Of a stretch of 55,000 nt of DNA, positions 23,521 to 32,200 are shown in pieces. The stretch is from Symbiodinium natans (taxonomy: Eukaryota > Sar > Dinophyceae > Suessiales > Symbiodiniaceae), in assembly GCA_905221605.1 (NCBI GenBank), contig CAJNDS010000870.1:1-55000 (forward strand). Direction: 5' to 3'. Every line of letters starts with the position of its first letter. Positions within the stretch are counted from its first letter, which is position 1. A program made the translations under genes and the position numbers. The notes under the pieces are model-generated. The model ran no database searches, was not told where the DNA came from, and worked only from the letters and a program-made list of their open reading frames with translations.

Positions 23521-23525
23521 AAAGA
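23521..23525. repeat. Target-site duplication, left copy (AAAGA)
   Basis: AAAGA directly precedes the left LTR and occurs again directly after the right LTR at 38381-38385. A 5-bp duplication is the usual size for LTR retrotransposons. Confidence 0.9.
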
Positions 23526-23640
23526 TGTCGATACTTCAAGATATCAGCTGTATTACCCTACTTACGCTACTTCATTGGCTCAAGACAAAAGTGCGTTGCA
23601 CTGTACTCGTTGAGTTTAGGGCTTTCCGCTGGTAACAATA
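23526..23640 (+). repeat. Left LTR (115 bp)
   Basis: Identical over all 115 bases to 38266-38380. Begins TGTCGATACTTC and ends GGTAACAATA, so the termini are TG...TA rather than the canonical TG...CA. It contains TTGGCTCAAG at 23575-23584, matching the 3' end of the dinoflagellate spliced leader, and TTTAGGG at 23615-23621. It should hold the promoter and start of the R region. Confidence 0.95.
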
Positions 23641-23660
23641 GGTTATCAGCCGTAGACTCT
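23641..23660 (+). promoter_or_regulatory. Putative primer-binding site and 39-nt leader
   Basis: Immediately after the LTR the sequence is GGTTATCAGCCGTAGACT. It resembles the initiator-tRNA-Met complementary site (TGGTATCAGAGC type) used by many copia elements, but with differences. Only 39 nt separate the LTR from the first ATG of the Gag frame. Confidence 0.5.
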
Positions 23661-23679
23661 AACACTACCTGCCGGTGTC

Positions 23680-26600
23680 ATGGAAGGGCAATCTCCCGGA
23701 AATGCTGCAGCAATCCCCGTACCTGTGGAGGACGAAACAATGTCACTGCTTAGCAACCCCGTTGTAGGGGAACCTACAGCTGTATCGACAAACCCTCCCA
23801 GGGATGGTGAGGTTATGCCGCTCAGTCAAGAGAACTTGGCAATGCTCGCAGCCCAGAACGATCCAAGAATCATGCATGTTGGAGCAGTTAGCGAGCAACG
23901 ACTTGCCACTGGTAATGTGCCAGGTTTAGGCTCCATCAACTCTTGGAACATGGTTCCAGGGCTAAGCACCCCAGCATACTCACCGACAGAGAGAGCTCCT
24001 TCAGTGTTCTCTCCGACGTTCAATGCCCAGAACATAGACCGTAGGCAGCTCCAGGTGAGTCAAGTTGACGCAAGGCAATTGGCGCTGAGCCAGGTTGACG
24101 TCCACGTCAACGCGGATACTGGGCCAGCCATTGCCATGGCCGCAGAGGCGCGCCACAGGGAAATTGTAGGAGCCATAGGGGAGGCTCATAGGGAGGAAAT
24201 CAACATACTTAGTTCCCAGGCCACATCCAAGGTGGCACAATTGCGTCATGAGTATACTGTCCTTCAGAACAATCTTAAGCAGCTTGAGAGTGAAGCCGCC
24301 ACTAAGTCGAGCAATGATCAAGGTATCATTGATCAGCATTCTGCTGCTCTTGCCAGAGCAAGGACTGAAGCCATTGAGCTCCACAAGCGTCTTTGCGAGG
24401 CGGAAGCCTACGCTAATGCCGAATACTCCAAACTTGAGAGGCTTTCTCACAATGTTCAGAGCGAGTACGCCATTCACAATGCGAGACTATCCGAACAGGT
24501 TGAGAGCATGAAAGTTGAATTCAATGCTATGCTCGGACGCTTCAATTCTGAAGCCGAGCATCGCTCAGCACTCACGAGCGAGAACTCTGATCTTCGTGCT
24601 AAGTTGCTTCAAGCTCAAGAGATGCTACAGAAGGCTGCCAGTCAGACCGATTCGCCCCATCATCGGGAGCCGGAAGGCAACCCTGGTCCTAGCGGGCCAC
24701 CGCCCGGCCTCCCACAGGTGCATCGCCTCGACACACCGCCTGGCCGAGGCAAAGGCAAGCCAGGTGACCCAGATGATGACGATGACGATGATGATGGAGA
24801 CAAGAAGAAAAAGAAGGACGACAAAAAGAAGAAGAAGAAGAAGAAGAAAAAGAGGGACTCATCTTCGTCCTCTGATTCTTCCTCATCTTCGGCTATTTCA
24901 CCGAAAGAGATGAAGAGATTCTTCAAGAAGATGATGAAAGGTGGCTCGAGTGACAAAGATGCCGATAAAGCCGAATCATCGGACAAGGCCCCCAAAACGA
25001 AGGAAGCTGAGAAGGTTATAGTCCCAAAGTTTCCTCAGCCTGACAGCTATCGCAATTGGCGCATCAGAGTTCGTGACGCGGTTGTAGCTGCATCTGATAA
25101 GCCTGATAAAGCTTTCGAGTGGTTGTCTAGGGTTTGGGAAGCCGATATGAAGGAAGAAACCCTTCGTGATCCGGAAGGATTCACCACCCTTGACGCTAAG
25201 ATTCTTTCAGCTCTGTCAAACATCCTGGAAGGCGACTTTGCACGTCAGGTGGACACCTTCAAAGAAACAGAGGCCAACGCCGGACGCCCAGTTAGAGGAA
25301 GGCAGATTCTCTTCAGGATTCACAATTACTTTGCGACGAACGCTCAACACGGAGCGGTGTATGACATGGAAGATTTGCTTTCAGTCACGTTGCTCAATGA
25401 GAATCTTCTCACCTTTATGCGAAATTGGGACACGGTGTTGTCGGGGATTCCCAAAACCCCGGAAGCATCATTCCTCGAACCACTATTCCATAGACAGGTC
25501 AAAAAGGTCAAGGCTCTCTCGCATGACATCAACATCTACGAAAGAGCTCTTGAAGGTTCCAAAGAACGGTCCTACAGTTTCCTGTATGATGCTGCGAATG
25601 CGCACCTCAACAGGAAGCGCCTTGAACGCAACCGGGAACGGATGGCTCGACAGACGGGCAGTCCTGCTGTGCCCACTGCACCTGCACCTAAGAGGGTTCC
25701 TAAAGGTTTCTGCGTTTCATGGGTCCGTAATGGTTCCTGTACCAAAGGTGACCAATGTAAGTACAAGCACCAGACTCCGGCCAAGGGACGCGGCCGCTCC
25801 GCTACGCCGGCTGGCTCACGAGCAAGCTCTGCAAGCCCCGGTGGTAAGCCTAAGATCTGCAAGTTCTACAAGCAAGGACGTTGCGATCGGGGGGAGAACT
25901 GCAATTTTCTCCACACAGGCAAGCCAGGTGCAGCTGCGCCTTCCGAAACCAGTGGGAAGGGGTCAAAAGGCAAAGGGAAGAAGAAGGACCGCAAGAAGAA
26001 GAAAGATCGCAAGTCTTCTCGCTCTAGCTCCAAGGGTTCTAAGGGTAGCAGGAATTCCAAGGGAAGTCAAGGCTCCAAGAACTCGAAGGGCTCAGGCAGA
26101 AAGAAGCCTTCAAGCGGTATCCCTGCTGCTGTATGTCTCCTTAGTGCTCTTGTTGCTGGTTCGGCCACCCAAGCCGATGCTTTCTCCCTCCGGAAGGAGT
26201 GGACGGACCAGGTCACCAATTGCACGTATCCCTATAGTCTGGCGCTACCAGCGGTAAATTTCAGCTCTGAAGTCGATTACATTAACATTCCTGTTAGTGA
26301 TCCCAACGCGAGGTTCACTCCAGTATCGCCCACCAACCGTAAGCATCGAGGAGAAAAGCCTTTGGATTTTGTTCCAGAAACCAGAGCAGACTCCATCCGA
26401 GAGGCCCAGATGTCAGCGAAGATGCTGAAAGCTTCCATCTCTACCAAGGACGACGTTCCGGCCTGCCGATGGGAGTGTGATTCGGAGATTGGATGTAATC
26501 ACTGTATCCCAAAGGGTCTCAGAATGTCGTGCCCTGCTAAGACTAAAGGGTCCTCTAAGATGCTTAACCTTGAGTGGATTGGTGACACAGGGAGTGCACA

Positions 26601-29244
26601 AGACCTAATCGCGGAGAGGGATCTCCAGCATTTGAAGGCTTATGAGTCTGAACAGCCGATCAACATCATGACCGCGAACGGTCCCAGCTCTGCTGACAAG
26701 CAATGTGATGTCGACGTTCCGTCGATTGCTATTTCTGCCAAGCCTTATGTACTGCCGGACACTCCTTCAGTCCTCTCCATAGGACAGCGTTGCATGGAGC
26801 AAGGTTTCGATTTCATTTGGAGAGCCTGTACTCGCCCTTACTTGAAGACTCCTGAGGGTGAAAGAGTTTTCCTTGATGTTCGAGATAACGTGCCTTTCCT
26901 CAAATCGTGGAAGGAGGGCACTGCCTGCCCTGCGCGTGAATCTAGGTCCGATGAGATTCAGCCTGTTGCCAGAGGTGAAATGCCTGATCGCAGCTCTGAA
27001 GAGATTGCTTCGCAGCTTCTGGAGAAGCACGACTTCTCGGAGCGATCGTGCGTTGATCTCTTGCGCACCGTCAATTTTGGAGCAGGTAGGAGTAGAAGAA
27101 AAGCACTAGGAGAGAAGCGTGGCAGTAGCAAAGAGAAGTACGTGATACTTGGTGCCTTTGCGCATGGAGGGTTTCATGGTGTAACCAAGAGAACTGGACG
27201 CCATGTTAACACCATCAAGTATCTCATCGCATTTCTTCGCAAGAGAGGGGCGGAGTTGGAGAGCTGTTCATCACTCTGCATCAACCAGAACTCGCCTATC
27301 AAGGTCCATAAGGATGTGAACAATCACAAAGACCATCTCAATGTTACGATTGCCGTGGGAGAGTTTTCCAATGGTGGCCTTTGGATTCATGACCCGAACG
27401 CTATGAAAACCGATAAAAATTATCTAGAGGTCAAGGATTCTGTAGGCACCAAACTCCCTGGGATGGTCCATGACAGTCACAACAAGATTGTTGTTTTTGA
27501 CCCGAAGACATCCCATTCTGTGAGGCCTTGGAAGGGTGAACGTTGGAGCATTACTGCCTACACCTGTAGGTCAGTTTACCAACTTGATAACCAGGACGTT
27601 GCGAAGCTTCGAGGTTGTGGGTTTGTTATTCCTCACAAGAGGGTTCCTATTGCGCCGGCATCCGCCGATGATCCTGACGAAAGGACTCTCAGGGAACTGA
27701 TGGAGGAAGACATGCCTGTTCGGCCTTTGCCGGATCGCACCAAGCCTACAGTAAAACTTAACGCTAAGCCTAAGCCTGAACCAAAAGCAAAATCCGAGCC
27801 CAGGGATGGTGTTCGAGACTCTGGTCTCCTCAGGTCCGAAGGAGCGGCGCGGGTACGAGCCATTCTAGATGGTTCTCGCCATGCTCCGCCCTCTGACGAG
27901 GTGCGTGCTGAACCGGACGTCGGTCCTCCTGCCCCGGCAGCGGCCGATGCCCCTGATGGGGAAGCAGCATCAAGTGACGATCCTGAAGCACCTGAACGTA
28001 GAGCTCGTAGTCGGAGCAAAGAAGCTCTGATCAAAGAATCAACAACCCGTGAACACCTTATGACTCATGTCCCCAAGAACCCTTACTGCCAAATATGCCA
28101 ACGAGCTAAGATGTACAAGCCTCCTTCTTACAAGAAGGAAACCAGTACTATCGAAGCAGAGGTCTTTGGCGACCACGTGACCGCAGATCATCTGATCTTG
28201 CACAGGGACAAGCAAACTGTCATTGAGGATTCACGTCTTGCACTTGTGGTTAAGGATGTTGCCACTTGTTTCATGTATGCATACCCTGCTGCATTGAAGT
28301 CGGAAGACGAATGCCTCGTGGCGCTCCAGCACTTCGCATCCGCGAAGGACAATGTGGAGACTTTCTACAGCGATAAGTCTAGGGAACTTGAGGCTGCGGC
28401 CAAAACGCTCGGCTGGCGCCATGAGCTCTCTAAGGCTTATATCCATCAGTCCAACGCTGTTGCTGAGCGTGCTGTGCGAGCCACCACCGAGGGCACTCGC
28501 ACCAATCTCATTCAAGCTGGCATTTCGCATGTTTACTGGCCGTTTGCCCTTGAGCATGCGTGCACTGCCTACAACATCAGCAATCCGGGGGGCAAAGAGT
28601 TTACCCCTTGGTTCAAGCGTTTTGGTGTTGCATTCCCTGAAGAACCCCTTCCTTTCGGTTGTAGGATTGACGTTTGGGTTGGTCCGAAAGCCCAGCGCAA
28701 GGGTAGAGACAGATTCGAGCCTACCAGTGAGCCTGCGATCTTTATGGGATACAAGTTCCAGCCTGGTATGAAATGGCGCAAGGAGGTCTTTGCAATTCAT
28801 CTCAAGCAGCTGAACAAGCATGATTTCCACGAGTGCCAGATGCCACTGAAGGACCTGTCAGTCAATCGCTCACCAATCAGGACGCTGAAGCTGCAGATGA
28901 GCACCTGCCTGCACCCGCAGACCGAGAGGTCGAGCCGCCCAAGAAGGTACTTGATCCTAAGACGGGAAAAGAAATTGATCTTCCTGAAGGGGGTCGGTAC
29001 TATGATTCGGGGGGTACTCTTGGTAGAAAGTATGGAGGCACCAGAGGTTCTAAGAAGCCCGAATCCATTCCCTCATACCTTTGGGTCAACATGTCCAAGA
29101 AACAGAAGGAGAAGGCCATTGTTGATGAGGCACGCGAACAGGCATTGCGTGACATGGAGACTCCTACCGAGGGTTCAGCCGGTAGCTCCTCTGCTGCCGC
29201 CGCAGCACCTGCTGCGAGCAAGGACCACTGGGAGGTCCGACTGA
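23680..29244 (+). CDS. Retrotransposon ORF1: Gag, protease, 2OG-Fe(II) oxygenase-like domain, integrase
   Basis: The protein has 1854 codons. Residues about 160-310 are heptad-rich and likely coiled coil. About 365-405 is an Asp/Lys/Ser tract. About 440-660 is a helical capsid-like Gag region. Two CCCH zinc fingers lie at about 676-698 (CX8CX5CX3H) and 727-745 (CX7CX5CX3H), followed by a Lys/Ser-rich linker and a hydrophobic stretch (AAVCLLSALVAGSA, about 820). The protease has WIGDTGSAQDLI with D969-T-G. A 2OG-Fe(II) oxygenase-like domain (about 1150-1300) carries H1210-K-D1212, H1279 and R1288. The integrase has an H-x3-H...C-x2-C zinc motif from about 1459 and D1503, D1565, E1596. After about codon 1720 the frame loses protein character while the -1 frame takes over, so codons beyond roughly 28,870 are probably not used. 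The ATG at 23680 is 39 nt after the LTR. Confidence 0.92.
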   Translation: MEGQSPGNAAAIPVPVEDETMSLLSNPVVGEPTAVSTNPPRDGEVMPLSQENLAMLAAQNDPRIMHVGAVSEQRLATGNVPGLGSINSWNMVPGLSTPAYSPTERAPSVFSPTFNAQNIDRRQLQVSQVDARQLALSQVDVHVNADTGPAIAMAAEARHREIVGAIGEAHREEINILSSQATSKVAQLRHEYTVLQNNLKQLESEAATKSSNDQGIIDQHSAALARARTEAIELHKRLCEAEAYANAEYSKLERLSHNVQSEYAIHNARLSEQVESMKVEFNAMLGRFNSEAEHRSALTSENSDLRAKLLQAQEMLQKAASQTDSPHHREPEGNPGPSGPPPGLPQVHRLDTPPGRGKGKPGDPDDDDDDDDGDKKKKKDDKKKKKKKKKKRDSSSSSDSSSSSAISPKEMKRFFKKMMKGGSSDKDADKAESSDKAPKTKEAEKVIVPKFPQPDSYRNWRIRVRDAVVAASDKPDKAFEWLSRVWEADMKEETLRDPEGFTTLDAKILSALSNILEGDFARQVDTFKETEANAGRPVRGRQILFRIHNYFATNAQHGAVYDMEDLLSVTLLNENLLTFMRNWDTVLSGIPKTPEASFLEPLFHRQVKKVKALSHDINIYERALEGSKERSYSFLYDAANAHLNRKRLERNRERMARQTGSPAVPTAPAPKRVPKGFCVSWVRNGSCTKGDQCKYKHQTPAKGRGRSATPAGSRASSASPGGKPKICKFYKQGRCDRGENCNFLHTGKPGAAAPSETSGKGSKGKGKKKDRKKKKDRKSSRSSSKGSKGSRNSKGSQGSKNSKGSGRKKPSSGIPAAVCLLSALVAGSATQADAFSLRKEWTDQVTNCTYPYSLALPAVNFSSEVDYINIPVSDPNARFTPVSPTNRKHRGEKPLDFVPETRADSIREAQMSAKMLKASISTKDDVPACRWECDSEIGCNHCIPKGLRMSCPAKTKGSSKMLNLEWIGDTGSAQDLIAERDLQHLKAYESEQPINIMTANGPSSADKQCDVDVPSIAISAKPYVLPDTPSVLSIGQRCMEQGFDFIWRACTRPYLKTPEGERVFLDVRDNVPFLKSWKEGTACPARESRSDEIQPVARGEMPDRSSEEIASQLLEKHDFSERSCVDLLRTVNFGAGRSRRKALGEKRGSSKEKYVILGAFAHGGFHGVTKRTGRHVNTIKYLIAFLRKRGAELESCSSLCINQNSPIKVHKDVNNHKDHLNVTIAVGEFSNGGLWIHDPNAMKTDKNYLEVKDSVGTKLPGMVHDSHNKIVVFDPKTSHSVRPWKGERWSITAYTCRSVYQLDNQDVAKLRGCGFVIPHKRVPIAPASADDPDERTLRELMEEDMPVRPLPDRTKPTVKLNAKPKPEPKAKSEPRDGVRDSGLLRSEGAARVRAILDGSRHAPPSDEVRAEPDVGPPAPAAADAPDGEAASSDDPEAPERRARSRSKEALIKESTTREHLMTHVPKNPYCQICQRAKMYKPPSYKKETSTIEAEVFGDHVTADHLILHRDKQTVIEDSRLALVVKDVATCFMYAYPAALKSEDECLVALQHFASAKDNVETFYSDKSRELEAAAKTLGWRHELSKAYIHQSNAVAERAVRATTEGTRTNLIQAGISHVYWPFALEHACTAYNISNPGGKEFTPWFKRFGVAFPEEPLPFGCRIDVWVGPKAQRKGRDRFEPTSEPAIFMGYKFQPGMKWRKEVFAIHLKQLNKHDFHECQMPLKDLSVNRSPIRTLKLQMSTCLHPQTERSSRPRRYLILRREKKLIFLKGVGTMIRGVLLVESMEAPEVLRSPNPFPHTFGSTCPRNRRRRPLLMRHANRHCVTWRLLPRVQPVAPLLPPQHLLRARTTGRSD
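27130..27580 (+). other. 2OG-Fe(II) oxygenase-like domain inside the polyprotein
   Basis: The iron ligands are visible as KVHKDVNNH (HxD) and TSHSVRPWKGERWSITAYT (distal His, then Arg nine residues later for 2-oxoglutarate). Between them are LNVTIAVGEFSNGGLWI and KIVVFD, the usual strand pattern of the double-stranded beta-helix. Spacing and the EFSNGG phrase fit the TET/JBP and prolyl-hydroxylase-like groups. The substrate is unknown. Confidence 0.8.
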
Positions 29245-32200
29245 ACGAATGTAAGCTAATACGCTATCATTACGTTCCCAGAAGAGAAATGTTCTCACCG
29301 GACATCACCGATTGTCCGATTGATCTATCGCGCATCTCTAAGCAACGGAGTACAACTATCATTCCCGTAGGTGGTGTTGACGTCATCCATGAGGACGATG
29401 ATTGGAAGAACGTTAGGAAGCGGAACAAAAAGACTAGTTTCAAGTGGATCGGCAAGACTGAGTTCATTCTGGACAGAATCCACAGTCCCGCTCCTGACGG
29501 AGATGGTAAGGACACATTCCCTGCCATGCCTACTGTACCTCATGAACCCGAGCATCGCGAAAAGATTTCCAGCAACCTTCCCGTCTCAGAGGACGAGGTA
29601 CGAGAGCTTTTTGCTCTTGTTGCAAGGCCTGTTGGTCGCAGAGAAATCCTCGAGGACCCGAAGGCCCAGGCTGCCCTTGATGTTGAGTGGAACAAATTAA
29701 TGGTTAAGAAAGCCTGGGATATGGGATCTGTTCTGGAATGGAAAGACGTCAGTGATGAAGCCATCAAAAAGGGGAAGAAGGTTCATGTTGGAAAAGTTTT
29801 TGAGATCTGCGTAGAAAAGGGAAGTGAGCTTCCCAAAGGTGACCCACAACGGAAATTTAAGGGTCGAACCGTGTTCCAAGGGAACAACGTCAAAGATGAG
29901 AATAGTGATCAGGCTCTTTTCAGTGAGCTCGGATCCAGTCCCGCCACGATGGAGGCTGGGAAAGCGCTTGACGCCTATGGACACGCACCGGGCAACGACT
30001 GTCAGCAGGCCGACGGCAAACAAGCATACACCCAAACCACGCTCAAGGGAAAGGAAACATGGGTTAGGCTCCCGCCTGACCGATGGCCTTCAGAGTGGAA
30101 GGGAAAGTACAAAGATCCTGTCGTGCGGCTGACGCTGGCACTCTACGGTCATCCCGATAGCGGGGGTTTCTGGGAGTTACACTGTGAAAAGATGCTAGGC
30201 GAGGTCGGGTTTCAGCTTGTGTTCCCGGCTGCGTGGCCTTCAGTTTTCTTCCACCCCCAGCTTCGCCTTCTACTCGCAGTCTATGTAGATGACTTTAAGA
30301 TGGCCGGACCTAAAGCCAACATGCAGAAAGGGTGGGAGCTGATCAGTTCGAAAATTGACATGGACTCCCCCTCCCCCATAGGTCGTTACTTGGGTTGCGA
30401 GCACATCTCTAAGAGCGCAAACCTTAAGCATTCTGATCATCCTTTTGCTCACGTCTTTGACAAGAACGTTCGTGATCCCGCTGCCAAGGAGACTGCCGCT
30501 GCAGTCGTGCGTGAGGACTACACCGAATTCCATCCCGAAGAAGGTGTCTTGGTGCGTCACCACGTGCAGCCCAGGCGTGCACTCTATGCCCTGCCGGCAT
30601 CTGAAGCCAAGCTTTGTGCCGTTGGCCAACACCGACTCACGGAAGTGAGGTCCATTGATGATGATAAGCTTATCGAGCAATCATGGGATCATCCTTCCGG
30701 TCGGGGTAAGAGGTCTAAGTTGTGGGTTGGTGCCACTTATCTTCTTTCGGATAAGCACGATCATGCGTCAGCTCTTGCTGCAGTTAAGAAGATCAGGGAC
30801 AAGAACGAAGCTAAGAAAGAAGCGAGGAAGAAAGCATTCTTCGATGTCAATCAACTGAGCGACAACAAGGGTTGCATGACTAAGGATGTTAAGGAAGTTG
30901 TGTATGACATGAGTTCCTTTTTGCAACAAGCCATTGATAAGTACAAGAAGCTCGCAGGCCCACAATTCCAACACCTGCGAAAGGTTGCTACGCCCTTCCA
31001 TGACGACAAGATCGCTCGCCCGGTTGGCACCGAGGCCGAACCTCGCGGACAGCTTGCTCCCATAGCAAGCCGCATTCTCATGAAGCTGTTGTTCGCAGCA
31101 AGGATGGCAAGGTACGATCTGCTGCGCGCAGTTCAGGGATTGGCCAGTCGCGTCACCAAATGGTCTGTTGAATGCGATAAAGCCTTGCATCGCTTGATGT
31201 GCTATGTCGCGTCTACATTGGAGTACCGCATGCGCGGATTCATAGGTGATGACATTAGCACTTGCAAGCTGTGGCTGTTTGCCGACAGTGACCATGCCGG
31301 TGAGCATGACAGCAAAAGCACCTCAGGAGGCTTCCTTGCTTTGGTTGGTCCTAATACGTACTTCCCCCTTGCAGCTTTCAGTAAGAAGCAGACCAGCATT
31401 GCCCTTAGTTCCACTGAGGCCGAGGTTGTGTGTGCAAATGTTTCGTTGCGTGCATTAGGTCTTCCTTCTTCCGCGCTTTGGAGCGTGCTTCAGAATGCGG
31501 GGGGGGATAGCAGCACAAAACCTAAGCACACTCCCCGGAAGGGTGATGTTCCCAATAAACTCCTCTCTAACCACCCGGATTCCCTTATCCAAGGAGTTAC
31601 TTACCTGGGCACTTCGCACCTCATTGATGGTAGGGTGGTCGAACTACTCACCAACCTTTCGTCCCTGCCTGAACCAGTTGAGATGAACACTCATCCACTG
31701 CGTGACGTTTGGGTTAAGTTAAAGGGTACTTGGGTTCAAGTTGAAGAAGCTGTTGCCTGGGAAGAACTTAAGAGAAGGGATAGACCCGTTGATCCTAAAG
31801 CCGAAGCATGTGTGATCGTCTATCGCAGGTCCACCATGGACTACAGACGCCACGCTGACGCGGAGGCTTTCATGCACCGCGAGATCGAGGGCATCAGGAA
31901 TACGGGGGGTCGGTCCTCGGAAGAGCTTGCACCCAAGGGTTCAGATAAGGACATAGGACTTGTGGTTACGGTTCCTCACTCCATTCAGCCTGTCGTGCTT
32001 GAGGACAACCAAGCTACAATCAGGATCCTTGAGTCAGGTAAGTCACCAGCCTTTCGTCATGCTGACAAAACGCAGAGGATTAACTTGGGATGGATTTCTG
32101 AACAATTCAGAAGAAAGCACTATGACATTGCGTACATCAGTACATTGTTGCAAGCAGCCGATATCCTCACTAAGCCATTCACCAATGCAGAGAAGTGGTC

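Noticed and set aside
24660-24995. Minus-strand frame opposite the Gag Asp/Lys/Ser tract
   Set aside because: Its poly-Phe/poly-Ser content is the complement of the low-complexity Lys/Asp/Ser codons of the retrotransposon frame.
28880-29244. C-terminal tail of ORF1 as a functional domain
   Set aside because: Composition becomes Arg/Leu/Pro-rich noise while the -1 frame shows the conserved linker to the reverse transcriptase.
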